Positions 54,347-64,000 of a stretch of DNA of 64,000 nucleotides are shown piece after piece. The position numbers and the translations under genes were made by a program. This DNA comes from Monoplex corrugatus. Its lineage: Eukaryota; Mollusca; Gastropoda; Littorinimorpha; Ranellidae. Numbering within the stretch: the stretch's first letter is position 1; each line of letters starts with the position of its first letter. The notes under the pieces were generated by a model that had not been told where the DNA came from, searched no databases, and saw nothing but the letters and a program-made list of their open reading frames with translations. Where the stretch lies: positions 47,382,464 to 47,446,463 of the forward strand of contig JAPXFY010000013.1 in NCBI GenBank assembly GCA_030674185.1, written 5' to 3'.

Positions 54347-57300
54347 CTGGGTGTGAGAAAAACACAAATACATTGAGCTGCCTGGCCAGCTTACTCCAGC
54401 TGGCAACATTAGCTCATGCCCAATCTCCTGACTCCGGCTGACCCCTCCTAGGATTTCTTTTTTTAAATCTTCACCAATGGACTCACAACAGGTCTGTGAT
54501 TATACATGACTGTACACTTCAAGTACTCACAAGATCCATATAACGCACTGTACACAGCTTTTGTTAAGGCTTTCATCGTCACATACGTGATTTCTGCACA
54601 ATCCTTTCACCTCTTCACTCATTCTACGTTTCAAATGGGCATTCACTTTATCATGTCGCAGTTCTTGTATCACTGAACTAACTCCAAAAACAGGAGGAAG
54701 AGCATTCAAGAGTGAATAGATACACGTACAAAAGAACAGTTCCTCCTCCAAAGCAAAAAGTGAACATGGACGAAAAGAAAATTGTCAACATGATTTCATC
54801 ATCCAAAGATCATGCCAAAAACGAATGAAGCAAGAAAACTGGCGACTAAAAGAAAAGAGCCTAGGTGCGGGAGGGCGGGGGGAGGGGGATCCCCGCCGCC
54901 TATCAAATTTGTGGCCACATTTCAAAGTTAGGCATGGCGGCCTTTCTTCTTCTTGCGTCGACGGAAGAAACAGCACCTGCAAGAAGAGGAAAAGCACGTC
55001 CGAGCAAACTGCAGTGAGTGCACACAACACCAAATCTACCTGTATCTCTGAAGATTTCTTCTTACTGCTTCCAACTGCATTAATTTTTCTTTTATATCTT
55101 TTCCAGTTTAGCAACAACAGGTTAAGAGAAAGACTGCCAAGTAAAGGAAAATCTTTCAGTAGAAAAAAGAACACTGAATGTCTTCACAACTTCAAACATA
55201 CAGTCAGAATCATTCCAAATCATTTCAAACAAAAATTATGAGGAAAAATAAAAGAACAGAAACAAAAGTTACAGAAAAACAACTTTAAAAATAGTGGAAA
55301 GTCATCATCAAGACATTCCATTCAAAACTGAAAGTGCATATTGATCACAGAACGGAAAAAGGCAAAGAACTGATAAAACTACTTTCATGTAACTCCAGAT
55401 ATCATGGGCGAAAACATAACAAAAGTGGGGTAGGGAGGGAAGAAATGGAACCTGTGGTTTGGAGGAGGAAAACATCTGACAAAACACTGAGTGCATAGAT
55501 GACATGTAGACACATGATAAGTATCACTGATACATCACTGACAATGCCTTACAGTTATGCAAACCAAATTAGATAGTACACTCTCCTACTGCATGATCTA
55601 CAGCTGATATAAAGACTTTACATCACATGCAACTAATAGGCACAATCTACTGAATATGTCACATGTGAACACTCCACATAAAATACTATGTAACAAGACA
55701 TACTAAATAATGGTAGTAAAGTCGCTAAACATCAGACTTCCAATCATCAGGTCCTGGGTTCGATTTGTCTAGACACCTCTGCCTGGTGGGTGAAGGATGG
55801 AGATTTTCCCAATCTCCCAGGTCAACATGTATGCAGACCTGCTAGTATCTACACCCCTTTCGTTGTATACACAAGCAGAGTATCAAATATCCACATTACT
55901 GATCAGTGGTTGGTTTATAGAAACATGGAAATACCCAATAGGCTTTCCCACTGATGATGGGAGTATGCAGATTAGTTAGCACAGACTGCTTTTTTAGTAC
56001 ATAAAAAAATTAAGAAGCAACCTAATATGTCGGATATATAGTATTGAATACAAAACATATACATTCATTCAACTTAGTGGCCCTTCAATGCAGTGGCTCT
56101 TTATACCCCACGTGATATTTGTGCCACTGTAGATACATATGGACATTGTCTGGTCAATTAACACTGGCAGTATATCTCACCCTGTATGCTAATTTAAAAA
56201 AAAAAAAAAGTATCGTTTTAGCTACTTGTAAGCAGCATACATCTAATACATGTAAAACTGTATAATGAGCATAATATTCAATTTATTGGCTCTTTATACT
56301 GAATTTACTATCAAGGCTCTTGGTACAGAGAGGTGCCAACTTTAAACAAAACTTGTTATAAAATTTTGACAAATAAAGTACAAGTAAACCTAGCTTCTGC
56401 AAGAACATTTTCCCCCTTTTGCTTCAAGTATCAAACACATGCATATTTTTGAATTTCAAGTTAAAAGACATTGCCACTGACCATCAAACAAAGTTGCTAA
56501 TAACAAATGACCTCACTTAAGTTACTGCTTCTAAATGAATGAATCTATAAACATCTTCTCTCTGTCCCTACCAAACCTCTCTCCCTATCATTCACCCTCT
56601 TTTTACAGAGCAGCTCAATTCTTTACTGGTGATGTAGCTAGTAAATAAAATGGAGCGAAAAGATTAATATAAGTAAGAGTACTAACTATGGGAGCGATCA
56701 TTTACGATGTGCTCTCAGACAGCGTACATTAGGTGTCCCTTAAAAGATTCTGAGTTATTGGTATTGTTATTATCTAGAGGAGATAAGCTTTAAAACAGTG
56801 CAAGAAGGTTTACTGAAGATTGCTTAAATCGCAAGTTACACTTCTGAGAAATTGCCTCAAGAGATTTTTTTTTTATACATCAAAATTGCATTTCACATAT
56901 CAACTGATTAAACAATCCTAGATATTTTGAGATAGGATCAAGCAATGATTCAATGGAAAATTACAAACCAAAAACCTGAACAATGAATGTACATGTAAGT
57001 AGGCCAACACAGTCTCAGGCCTGTAAGGCTAGGGCATCCAGCAACTTAATGTACCCTGCATGGGACTGTCACTTTTTTCAATTAATAACTCGACAACACA
57101 TCACACTGTCACAGACTGTGCAATATGTATGCTAGCATGCATTCATTCACAACATCTATACAGCATGACAAAACTACCACAGTGCCAGACCCATTTACCC
57201 ACAAAAGTATCTCTTAGTAGTCATGGTGCCCAATGTCAGTAGTTTTTAGCTTTTCTGAGCAAACCGTTATTAGTTACCACCAATAAGATTTCAGTAAAGC

Positions 57301-58959
57301 TATGTCACATTATTGCGAGTACTAGTCATTACAAGAACTGTTCAGATGCTTGCAAACTAGGCCTCAACTTCAAACACTTCATGTGAAAATGCTGCAAAGG
57401 ACACCACCTGTATTTCATCTTAGTTGGGGTAGACCAAAGGGGTCAGATTCACTGGATCGCTCTGATGCTGACATTTTGATGCATGCTGACTGGCATAGAT
57501 GGAAGAACCCAGCATGCATGACCACATGTTTATCACAATTATCTCCCTACACTTTCCTTCCAACTGCTGCTGAGAGTTATGTCTTCTGCATTTTTGCATT
57601 CCTGTTTTTACTGCTCCATAATTAAAGCATGTGCCATCATAGCACGTTAGTCTAGAATTTGTTTCAGTAGAAACTACCGCTAGTCCATTAGGATAAAGAG
57701 GTCTGCAGTACATGTGACAACATAATATTACATCAGACTCACAACACCACAGTATGCTATAACTTACAGCACAAACACAAGGTCTGAATCAACTGCGCTA
57801 CTATTTACAATGACTGAGTCAACATGTTCCTTTTGTATTTTAAATCAGTGTTTCTTGCTCCTATTCCTAAACCACTGTGACAATTTTGAACACAAGCAAA
57901 CCTCCTGCTTTGCAAGTAAAGAGAAAAGACCAGCATTAATCAGTCTGGTCTATTTTCCTCTAGCATCACCCTAAACCACTCTCTTCACCCTTCAACACCT
58001 TCAATTTGTTGTCTTTCCCTTCTCCTTCCATCTTCTGAAAATAACTTGTTAACAACACAAGATTTCATGGATCAGAGTACCCCCTTTAAGCAGACTAATA
58101 ACAATACAATGTGTAAAATCAGTAAATATTCACTCTGTCTCATCCTTCAAAAATCAGTAAATATTCACTCTGTCTCATCATTCAAACTGCTCTTTCTACT
58201 CATGTTCTATACACTTCAACCCTTCCCCCACACACACCTATTTCATCCTCTTCATAGTCTTTAACATAGTACTAACATTGTAACATTTCAAACAAAAAGC
58301 ACCTCACATTGCAGCACGTCAATCAAACCAGTACCTCCCCACACATCATCCCCTCTCACATCACTATCCAGACATGGAGTATCACAATGCTACACAATGT
58401 CAGCAGGTACTCCATCTCAACCATTTGTCTTTATCCATCCATTCTATCCTCTCCTCCACCCTTACCCTGCTCCTTTCCAACTCCTTTCACTGGAATTCAT
58501 TTATTTTAAAAGCTTAAACTCAATCACTATCAACAATGTAATCTTTCATTCAGACCAAGCATACTTTTCCCCTCCAATAAATGCACTGATGTCAGAATAT
58601 ACCAAAATGTCAGTGCATAATTTGTCTTAGTCATTTTTTTCATTAGTTTTACCCCCACCTCCCACTTTTACAATGTTTCTTTCCTATTCCCTTTCTCTGT
58701 ACTCACAACTGCCATATTTACATTCTTTCAACTGCTACATTAAAATTGTATCCTTTTCTTACAGGAACTAACCCCCCCCCCCCCCCCCCCCAAAACTTTT
58801 CACTGCAGACACATAAAATGTGAAAATATGACAAAACATTAGTACGTACTTTGTCTCGTCCACCACCTCCACGTCAGGCTGGGCGGTGATGGGGGTGTTG
58901 GAGTGTCCGGCCGTGGGATCGTCTGTGGTCTGCAGCTCCCCGTTAGTAGAACTGACCAC
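54289..58959 (-). CDS. CSNK1G: Casein kinase 1 gamma, C-terminal exons only, two alternative endings
   Basis: Three - strand exons: 58959-58850, then either 54976-54928 or 54346-54289. CK1gamma is a Ser/Thr kinase held at the plasma membrane by palmitoylation of C-terminal cysteines, and it phosphorylates Wnt co-receptors among others. The penultimate exon gives [18 protein letters not shown] and DVEVVDETK, the diagnostic CK1gamma tail. Either last exon completes the lysine codon and adds CysCys plus a basic cluster. The kinase domain was not found between 58.96 and 64 kb and presumably lies off the right edge, so the gene is partial here. The copy cannot be assigned to a vertebrate paralogue (G1, G2 or G3); invertebrates usually have one. 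A possible - strand AATAAA lies at 53229-53234. Confidence 0.9.
54928..54976 (-). CDS. CSNK1G: CSNK1G alternative last exon A
   Basis: On the - strand, acceptor CCTCTTCTTGCAG is followed by one base completing AAG (Lys), then [15 protein letters not shown] and TAA. This matches the canonical CK1gamma end (CysCys(Cys)-Phe-Phe plus basic residues). The two cysteines are the expected palmitoylation sites and the basic run would bind acidic lipid. It lies 3.9 kb from the penultimate exon and is the nearer of the two choices. Confidence 0.88.
55000..58771 (-). other. CSNK1G: CSNK1G last intron
   Basis: Between the penultimate exon and last exon A. Contains the family 2 SINE at 55.7 kb and a tandem duplication at 58107-58190 (AATCAGTAAATATTCACTCT twice). 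No further last-exon candidate with a CysCys-basic pattern was found. Confidence 0.6.
55712..55975 (+). mobile_element. SINE family 2 copy in the CSNK1G last intron
   Basis: The tRNA-like head AGTCGCTAAACATCAGACTT, CCAATCATCAGGTCCTGGG, TTCGATTTG is followed by GGAGATTTTCCCAATCTCCC and AGGTCAACATGTATGCAGAC. The tail (AAACATGGAAATACCCAATA) resembles a repeat I associate with marine gastropods; the family name is not known to me. Confidence 0.7.
58772..58791. repeat. C20 homopolymer just inside the CSNK1G intron
   Basis: Twenty C, about 58 bases downstream (in - strand sense, as G20) of the penultimate exon donor. G22 sits at a comparable place in GNB5 intron 2. Confidence 0.95.
58850..58959 (-). 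CDS. CSNK1G: CSNK1G penultimate exon
   Basis: It reads [20 protein letters not shown] and continues [17 protein letters not shown], close to the vertebrate and arthropod CK1gamma tail. On the - strand the acceptor is GTGTTTCAG and the donor GTACGT right after ACAAA. The length is 110 bases, entering in phase 0 and leaving two bases (AA) of the next codon. Confidence 0.93.
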
Positions 58960-59319
58960 CTGAAACACGACAATCAGCTGTGTCTTGTAATTGTCTTTTG
59001 GGACTGATTAATTGGTCTTTTGTTGCATTTATTTGGCAAAATGCAGTGATTAGGATCTTGTTTCCTGTGCTATAAAAGAGAACCTTCATCACAAAAGCAG
59101 GAAGAGATTTTGACATAGACTGTTTGTGCTACACAACTGAAGCAATTATTAATTAGTAGTAGTCGCAGTGTTTCACTTGTACTTTTAATCAGTTGACTTG
59201 CTTTTGCTTTTAAGACTTCTTCTTGAGGACTGGCTAAGTCAGTTTCCACATGAACAAACAGCCCCCTCCTACTGTATCTGAAGATGCCCACCTTCTTTAC
59301 ATCAAATGCTGATTTGTTG

Positions 59320-59615
59320 CTATGAACTGGCTTCTTCTTGATTAAACTGTGGGCTTAAAATCTCATGCCTTGGGTTCAATTCCACTTGGCAACACATAAA
59401 TTGGTTTGTTCGCTGCCTATCTTAAATACCCATACCATTCTGATAGTGTCAGTATTTCACAGATCTCATTCTGCTACCCACTTAAAGACCTTGTCAACAT
59501 ATGGGGTTTTGCATGGGCTCAAGGAATCTGCCAGGTAACTGCTGGTAGATTTGAGCGGAGTATATAATCATACAACTATTCGAGTGTGATAATCCCTCTA
59601 GAACAAAGTCTAGAT
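59320..59615 (+). mobile_element. SINE family 1 copy, in CSNK1G upstream sequence
   Basis: The head contains GGGTTCAATTCCACTTGG (box B-like), then TTGGTTTGTTCGCTGCC, AGACCTTGTCAACATATGGG and the tail CCTCTAGAACAAAGTC. Confidence 0.75.
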
Positions 59616-60144
59616 TCCAGCTTTAAAACCAGGACCACTACATGGCACTGGCAACAACTGAACAACAAACTCAAAGCAAAGTTAAGAGTTAAGACTTATA
59701 TTCATAAAGTCAAAGGGGACTAAAGTGGTATAGACTAACTTCTTTCAGCACTAGCATTTTAAGGTTGCCTTCATCTCCTCTCCCTTGCTAATACCTTCTG
59801 CAGCTGGAGAGACTGGACACTCAAAGTTTTCTCTGCACCAAACTCAACTCTAGCAATCAGAAGGGTAGGAACTCGCCACCAATCAGGCCAATATTACCAA
59901 TAACTTGAGCAAGGCAAACGATCAAAATATTGGAACAAAATAACTGTAGAAAAGCACACACAATTCAAAGGGGCTTTATTCCTCCCATCTCATGTAGTGT
60001 CCCTATTTTGAGGACACAAATGACACTAATCCATATAGTGGGCAAGGCAACACAGACACTCAAGTCTGACAGATAAAATGATCCCACATCCCTTGTGAAT
60101 CTTCCACGCACAGGAGAAAGGGATGGAATATGGAGTCTGCTGAA

Positions 60145-60440
60145 TGAAGGATTTATCACTCGGATCATTCCATACGCACTCCACTCATATCTGCCAGCAA
60201 TTTCTTGCAGATTCTGAGCTTGCTCAAAACCATATGCACTGACAAGGTCTTGAAATGGGGAGAGGAGAGAGGGATCTGTAACCTGTAAAACACTTAACTA
60301 ATAGTAATATCACCAGAATGATGGAAACATTTAGATGGACAGCAAACAAGCCAGTGTTTAATGTTGTGAGCTGGGACTAAACTTGATATAGCATATCTTG
60401 AATGCATGGCGCTATCAAAACTACCAGTCTGCACGATTAA
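60145..60440 (-). mobile_element. SINE family 1 copy
   Basis: CTCCACTCATATCTGCCAGC, AACCATATGCACTGACAAGG, TCACCAGAATGATGGAAAC and GCTGGGACTAAACTTGATAT in reverse-complement order. Confidence 0.72.
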
Positions 60441-60699
60441 AAAAAACCCTGGAAAGGTGATCTCATAACTGTTGATGAAAGATGAGGTGACAGGCTACAT
60501 AAGTGTCTGTATATGCGATGTGAGTGCACATGTTCTGAACAATTTTTTTTCACTGGATGCATGCATGTCTACCCCACACTGTGCAGGTCTCTATACTTTT
60601 TTTGTTGAATAGGCACTCTTGTTTTCGTAAGCCACCATACATTAACATTGCTTACAATTTCTTTTAAAATAAGTAATTGGTGTTCTGCAAGGATAAACA

Positions 60700-60862
60700 C
60701 ATGAATGGGATACAGGCACAAGCAGGTCTGGAAATATTTTCATTGAGGAAATCAGGAAATCTTCACCCTTCACGCACCAGGCAGTACTCAAAACAGAATC
60801 GGTATCTTCCACATGAAAATCTGATGCCCTAACCACCTGACTATCGTGACCATCATGGACAC
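60700..60862 (-). mobile_element. tRNA-headed SINE fragment (family 2-like)
   Basis: Reverse complement carries a head GGTTAGGGCATCAGATTTTC and a body with GAAGATTTCCTGATTTCCTC. Head and first body segment only. Confidence 0.5.
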
Positions 60863-62924
60863 ACAGTTGTTGGGGAGCATGTTTACAGAGACATTATTAT
60901 TTCAAAATGTTAAGACTAGGTAGGTCACTTATGCAGTCTGAACCCACAGGTAATGGAAGTCCATAACTATCCAAATGTTAGTAATAAAAACTGACATGAG
61001 ACTTTACTATTCCAAGACACTACGTGCCTAAGTCACTTGCGTAGCCTGGACTCACACTTAAAGGAGATCTCATCTAACAGATAGCAACTTTTTCACACTT
61101 TGCTGAGTTCTTTGGCTGCGATTCCCATGCAGGAAGTCATACTCCATTTTCTGGGGAAAAGATAGCGTGATTCAAAATCTCTTGCCCACCTCACACTCAT
61201 AGTTGGAGGTTATGTAATAACCATATCATACGGCTGGTTGAAGCAAGGTGGCAGAGACCTCACTGTAGTCAAATAACTGTACGGCTGTCAGGAAGAAACC
61301 TGACAGCGAGCTTACTATTACAGACCAATTCAACAAAGGCCATAACCACTCCTTATCCTTCTGCAGTACCTTCACTACCCTGAACAGTGTCAAGCTCCAC
61401 TGTCAGCTGAATGTTTTGCATGCAACATGGTGTAAAATCATGCCAATAACATGGCTGGAAATCACGCTGTCAGACCACCTAAATTGATGTAATTCTTTAC
61501 AATAAATCATACTGTGGGTACACTAACTGTACAATGACACAAGTGAACATACTACAGAAAAATGAAAATAAAATTATTTCTTGCCGTCTTCTAGTTCTAT
61601 ACCACAATTGCACTAAATTTTCCTGCTTCTTTCGTGATCCCCAAAACAAACAAGGTCAAATATACATTTAAGATATGTTTACCTTTCTTAATCCTACCAG
61701 CAAACAAGGTCAAATATACATTTAAGATATGTTTACCTTTCTTAATCCTACCAGCAACAAGGGCAATAACATAGTTCAGAAGTTGCTTCTTAATCCCATA
61801 CAAAAAAGGTCAAGTGCCTGCTATTCATGATTAAAGAATCCTCCGATGATCACATTCATACTCAAATCTTTCTTCTTCTTCTCTCCCCCCCCCCCCCACA
61901 ACTCATAAAACACTCACATATACTGTATGAGAAAAACACATACATGCATGTGCGTGTGCAACACATGCATGCATGTCCTGTGCAGAAAGCAAATCATGCA
62001 GACAAATACAATCTGCTGAAAGCAAAATGATAATGCATGCAAACAAAATTAAAGAATGTTTCAAACTACTACATAAGGTTGGGATGTAACTGGAAAAATA
62101 GGCCACATTACCTAAGATGAAAAATGGCATAAAAAATCACATACAATACTACTTCCAAAGCAAAGTTTACATGAAACAGGAGAAAAAGTGTGGTTTATAA
62201 ATTCTTAACTAATACCTGAAAGCATGCAAAAACAAATTCAAATATATCAAACATACAATAAAACTCTGTAGTAAATAATATCAAATAAGGTAACAATAAC
62301 AGCAACAAAACCCAAAGGAACAACAACAACAAAGTTATGAAAAAAAACACACAAAAAACTTACAGGTTTGTTAACAAATTCAGCACATACAAGGCCATAT
62401 GATCTGTCAAACAGGTGAAAGCATCCCATGGCCTTTTCATTCATCCGAGTACCTTAGCACACTTTTGATCAAAACTGAGTCACAAAGTTTATTTCTACTT
62501 TAATTACTTTCTAAACAAAAAGTAGTAATTTCAGCTTTCTACTCGAATTCTGATTCATTTATTAAAGATTTGCACATCATGACTGCAAGGACTGCAGGAC
62601 TGTACTGGGCAAGGCAGCACTGATGGAAAATGCATATCAATGCATGGATGGTTTTAATTAATGGGGTATTTCGGACTACAAGTGTTGGTATTGTTGGTTT
62701 TAACAACATAACGAGTAGATTTTGGACTGGAATATATTGTTGGTTTTAACAACATTACGAGTAGATTTTGGACTGGAATATATTATCTGTATTACTATTA
62801 GTATTGGTGTGGGTTTTTTTGTTTTTGTTTTGTTTTATACCTTTGTTGCTCCATTTTTGCACCCTCTCATGTGTCATTCAAGATCCCTAACCCAAACTCA
62901 TGTCAGCTCTCAAACACACTCTCT
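60863..62924. other. Non-coding stretch upstream of the CSNK1G exons
   Basis: Probably CSNK1G intron. Holds tandem duplications at about 61645-61755 (54 bp, AATATACATTTAAGATATGT) and 62693-62786 (46 bp, GAGTAGATTTTGGACTGGAA). A - strand GTAAGT follows 62360 but no kinase coding was recognised. Confidence 0.45.
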
Positions 62925-63182
62925 AACCCAACCCACTGAATCCCAGCCCCCAACACCAAAACTGGCATGCACACTGCCCATCTTAATTAATGTTTCCATC
63001 ATGCTGGTGGTGTCAGTTTAGTTTCACAAGTCCCTTGCCCTCTCCGTTTCCATTTCAGGACCTTGCTAGCACATTAAGTTTTGTACTGTCTCAGAAGTCT
63101 GCACTATAAATGCTGGCAGATTAGGTTGGTGCGCATATGGAAATGAGTGCAAAGACTCCCAATTCCAAACTCCACTGAAATT
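62925..63182 (+). mobile_element. SINE family 1 copy, eroded head
   Basis: CCAACACCAAAACTGGCATG, CATGCTGGTGGTGTCAGTTT, CAGGACCTTGCTAGCACATT and the tail CCAATTCCAAACTCC. Confidence 0.65.
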
Positions 63183-63234
63183 GCGGTAAACGTTACTGTA
63201 AATACAGCAGGGCATAAAGGCCCATAAATTCAGA

Positions 63235-63362
63235 CAATTTTTCATACTGCTACAATAAGAATGGGGATGACAGTGATGATCTTGTGGAGTTTCATTTAAA
63301 ACTAAGACTGTGTGACAGAGCTGTACTCTCCATCTATTTTCATAATATACCCACCAGATATT
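63235..63362 (-). mobile_element. SINE family 3 fragment
   Basis: GATGACAGTGATGATCTTGT, AAAACTAAGACTGTGTGACA and GAGCTGTACTCTCC align with the middle of family 3. Truncated where the LINE frame begins. Confidence 0.55.
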
Positions 63363-63364
63363 GA

Positions 63365-64000
63365 CACCTACATTGTGGTCAGGAAATTTCACCGACACCT
63401 TTAATGAAGCTACCTCTCAAATCCATAGTGGAGGAATACAAAGTTGGAAAAGCAAGACTGTTGAGCATGCTGGAGGAATCGGAAGACAATATCGTGAGAT
63501 CAGTTCATCCAAAGCTGAGAACTGGCAGAAAGTGGAAAGTCCAAGAGGCTGTAAACAATGCCAAGAGAAACCTCAGCATCAAAGAAATAATTGGACACAC
63601 GCAAACCAACAGACAGGGACTGGGAGCAACAAAAATGCAGTGGTGGTCCAAAGCCAAAGGGAAGGAAAAAAGAGACATGATCATACAGGAGTTGAAGGAA
63701 GAAGAAGATGTCAAAAGAGTGCAGAAGGCAGTCCAGCAAGGTCAACAGGGGCAATGGACAACATGGGACAGTGCACTCCAAAGAAGTCTCAGCTGGAACG
63801 ATATGTGGCACATGGCTCCTCTAAGGATAAGCTTCCTCCTCAGATCTGTATATGACCTGCTCCCCTCGAATGCAAACTTAGTGAAATGGGGGAAAGCAGA
63901 CGACCCAGCATGTCCGCTCTGTCAGAAGAAACAAACAGTGGAACATGTCCTAAGCTCTTGCAAAGTAGCGCTAGCCCAAGGAAGGTATACATGGAGGCAC
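63365..64000 (+). pseudogene. LINE reverse-transcriptase protein, C-terminal part, runs off the right edge
   Basis: One frame is open for about 212 codons from just after a TGA at 63362-63364 to the end of the window. It reads KLPLKSIVEEYKVGKARLL early on, later LRISFLLRSVYDLLPS, and ends with a zinc-knuckle-like CPLCQKKQTVEHVLSSC (C-x2-C-x7-H-x4-C) and GRYTWRH. This arrangement is typical of the region after the RT domain in animal non-LTR retrotransposons. The RT core is absent, so the copy is 5'-truncated, but the lack of stops suggests a fairly young insertion. The clade is not assigned. Confidence 0.8.

Noticed and set aside
59070..59291. - strand frame upstream of the CSNK1G exon
   Set aside because: Does not match CK1gamma tail or kinase sequence and has no supporting splice sites.
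62360..62420. A small - strand exon with a GTAAGT donor
   Set aside because: A 40-base stretch bounded by AG and GTAAGT exists but its translation does not match CK1gamma.

Overview
This is eukaryotic nuclear DNA, AT-rich, intron-rich and crowded with microsatellites, minisatellites, SINEs and LINE remnants. The repeat style (tRNA-headed SINEs, RTE-like LINE ends, abundant GT/CA tracts) and the proteins suggest a lophotrochozoan, most likely a gastropod mollusc. The species call is inference; the two gene calls below are not.

Two conserved genes are recognisable. (1) On the + strand, positions 31-15859 hold the complete coding region of the G-protein beta subunit 5 (GNB5). It has ten coding exons, 1065 coding bases and 354 residues, all exon phases fit, and it ends in Val-Trp-Ala-stop. 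(2) On the - strand, positions 58959 down to 54289 hold the 3' end of a casein kinase 1 gamma gene (CSNK1G). One penultimate exon is followed by two alternative last exons in the same phase, each supplying its own Cys-Cys plus polybasic membrane anchor. The kinase-domain exons are not visible and probably lie beyond the right edge. The genes are convergent, with about 38 kb of repeat-rich DNA between them.

Layout: 1-16 kb, GNB5, with introns carrying SINE copies, a degenerate piggyBac-like transposon (4671-6525), RTE-type LINE fragments (8.5 and 15 kb), a 68-bp tandem array (10.27-11.03 kb) and, most unusually, an array (12.6-13.78 kb) built from repeated copies of the exon 8 splice acceptor and exon start. 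16-29.5 kb: SINEs, a candidate terminal-inverted-repeat element (16.75-18.87 kb), LINE tails and microsatellites. 29.5-34.3 kb: one 54-bp satellite array of about 89 units. 34.3-53.1 kb: several minisatellites (52-, about 22- and 34-bp periods) and a family of palindromic elements ending in TTAA-CCCTTT, read here as piggyBac-type MITEs, including a perfect 96-bp palindrome. 53.8-59 kb: CSNK1G 3' exons. 59-63.4 kb: more SINEs. 63.36-64 kb: the open C-terminal part of a LINE reverse-transcriptase protein running off the edge.

Both genes act at the inner face of the plasma membrane in signalling (Gbeta5 with R7-RGS proteins; CK1gamma through a lipidated tail), but nothing in the sequence shows a functional link; their adjacency may be incidental.
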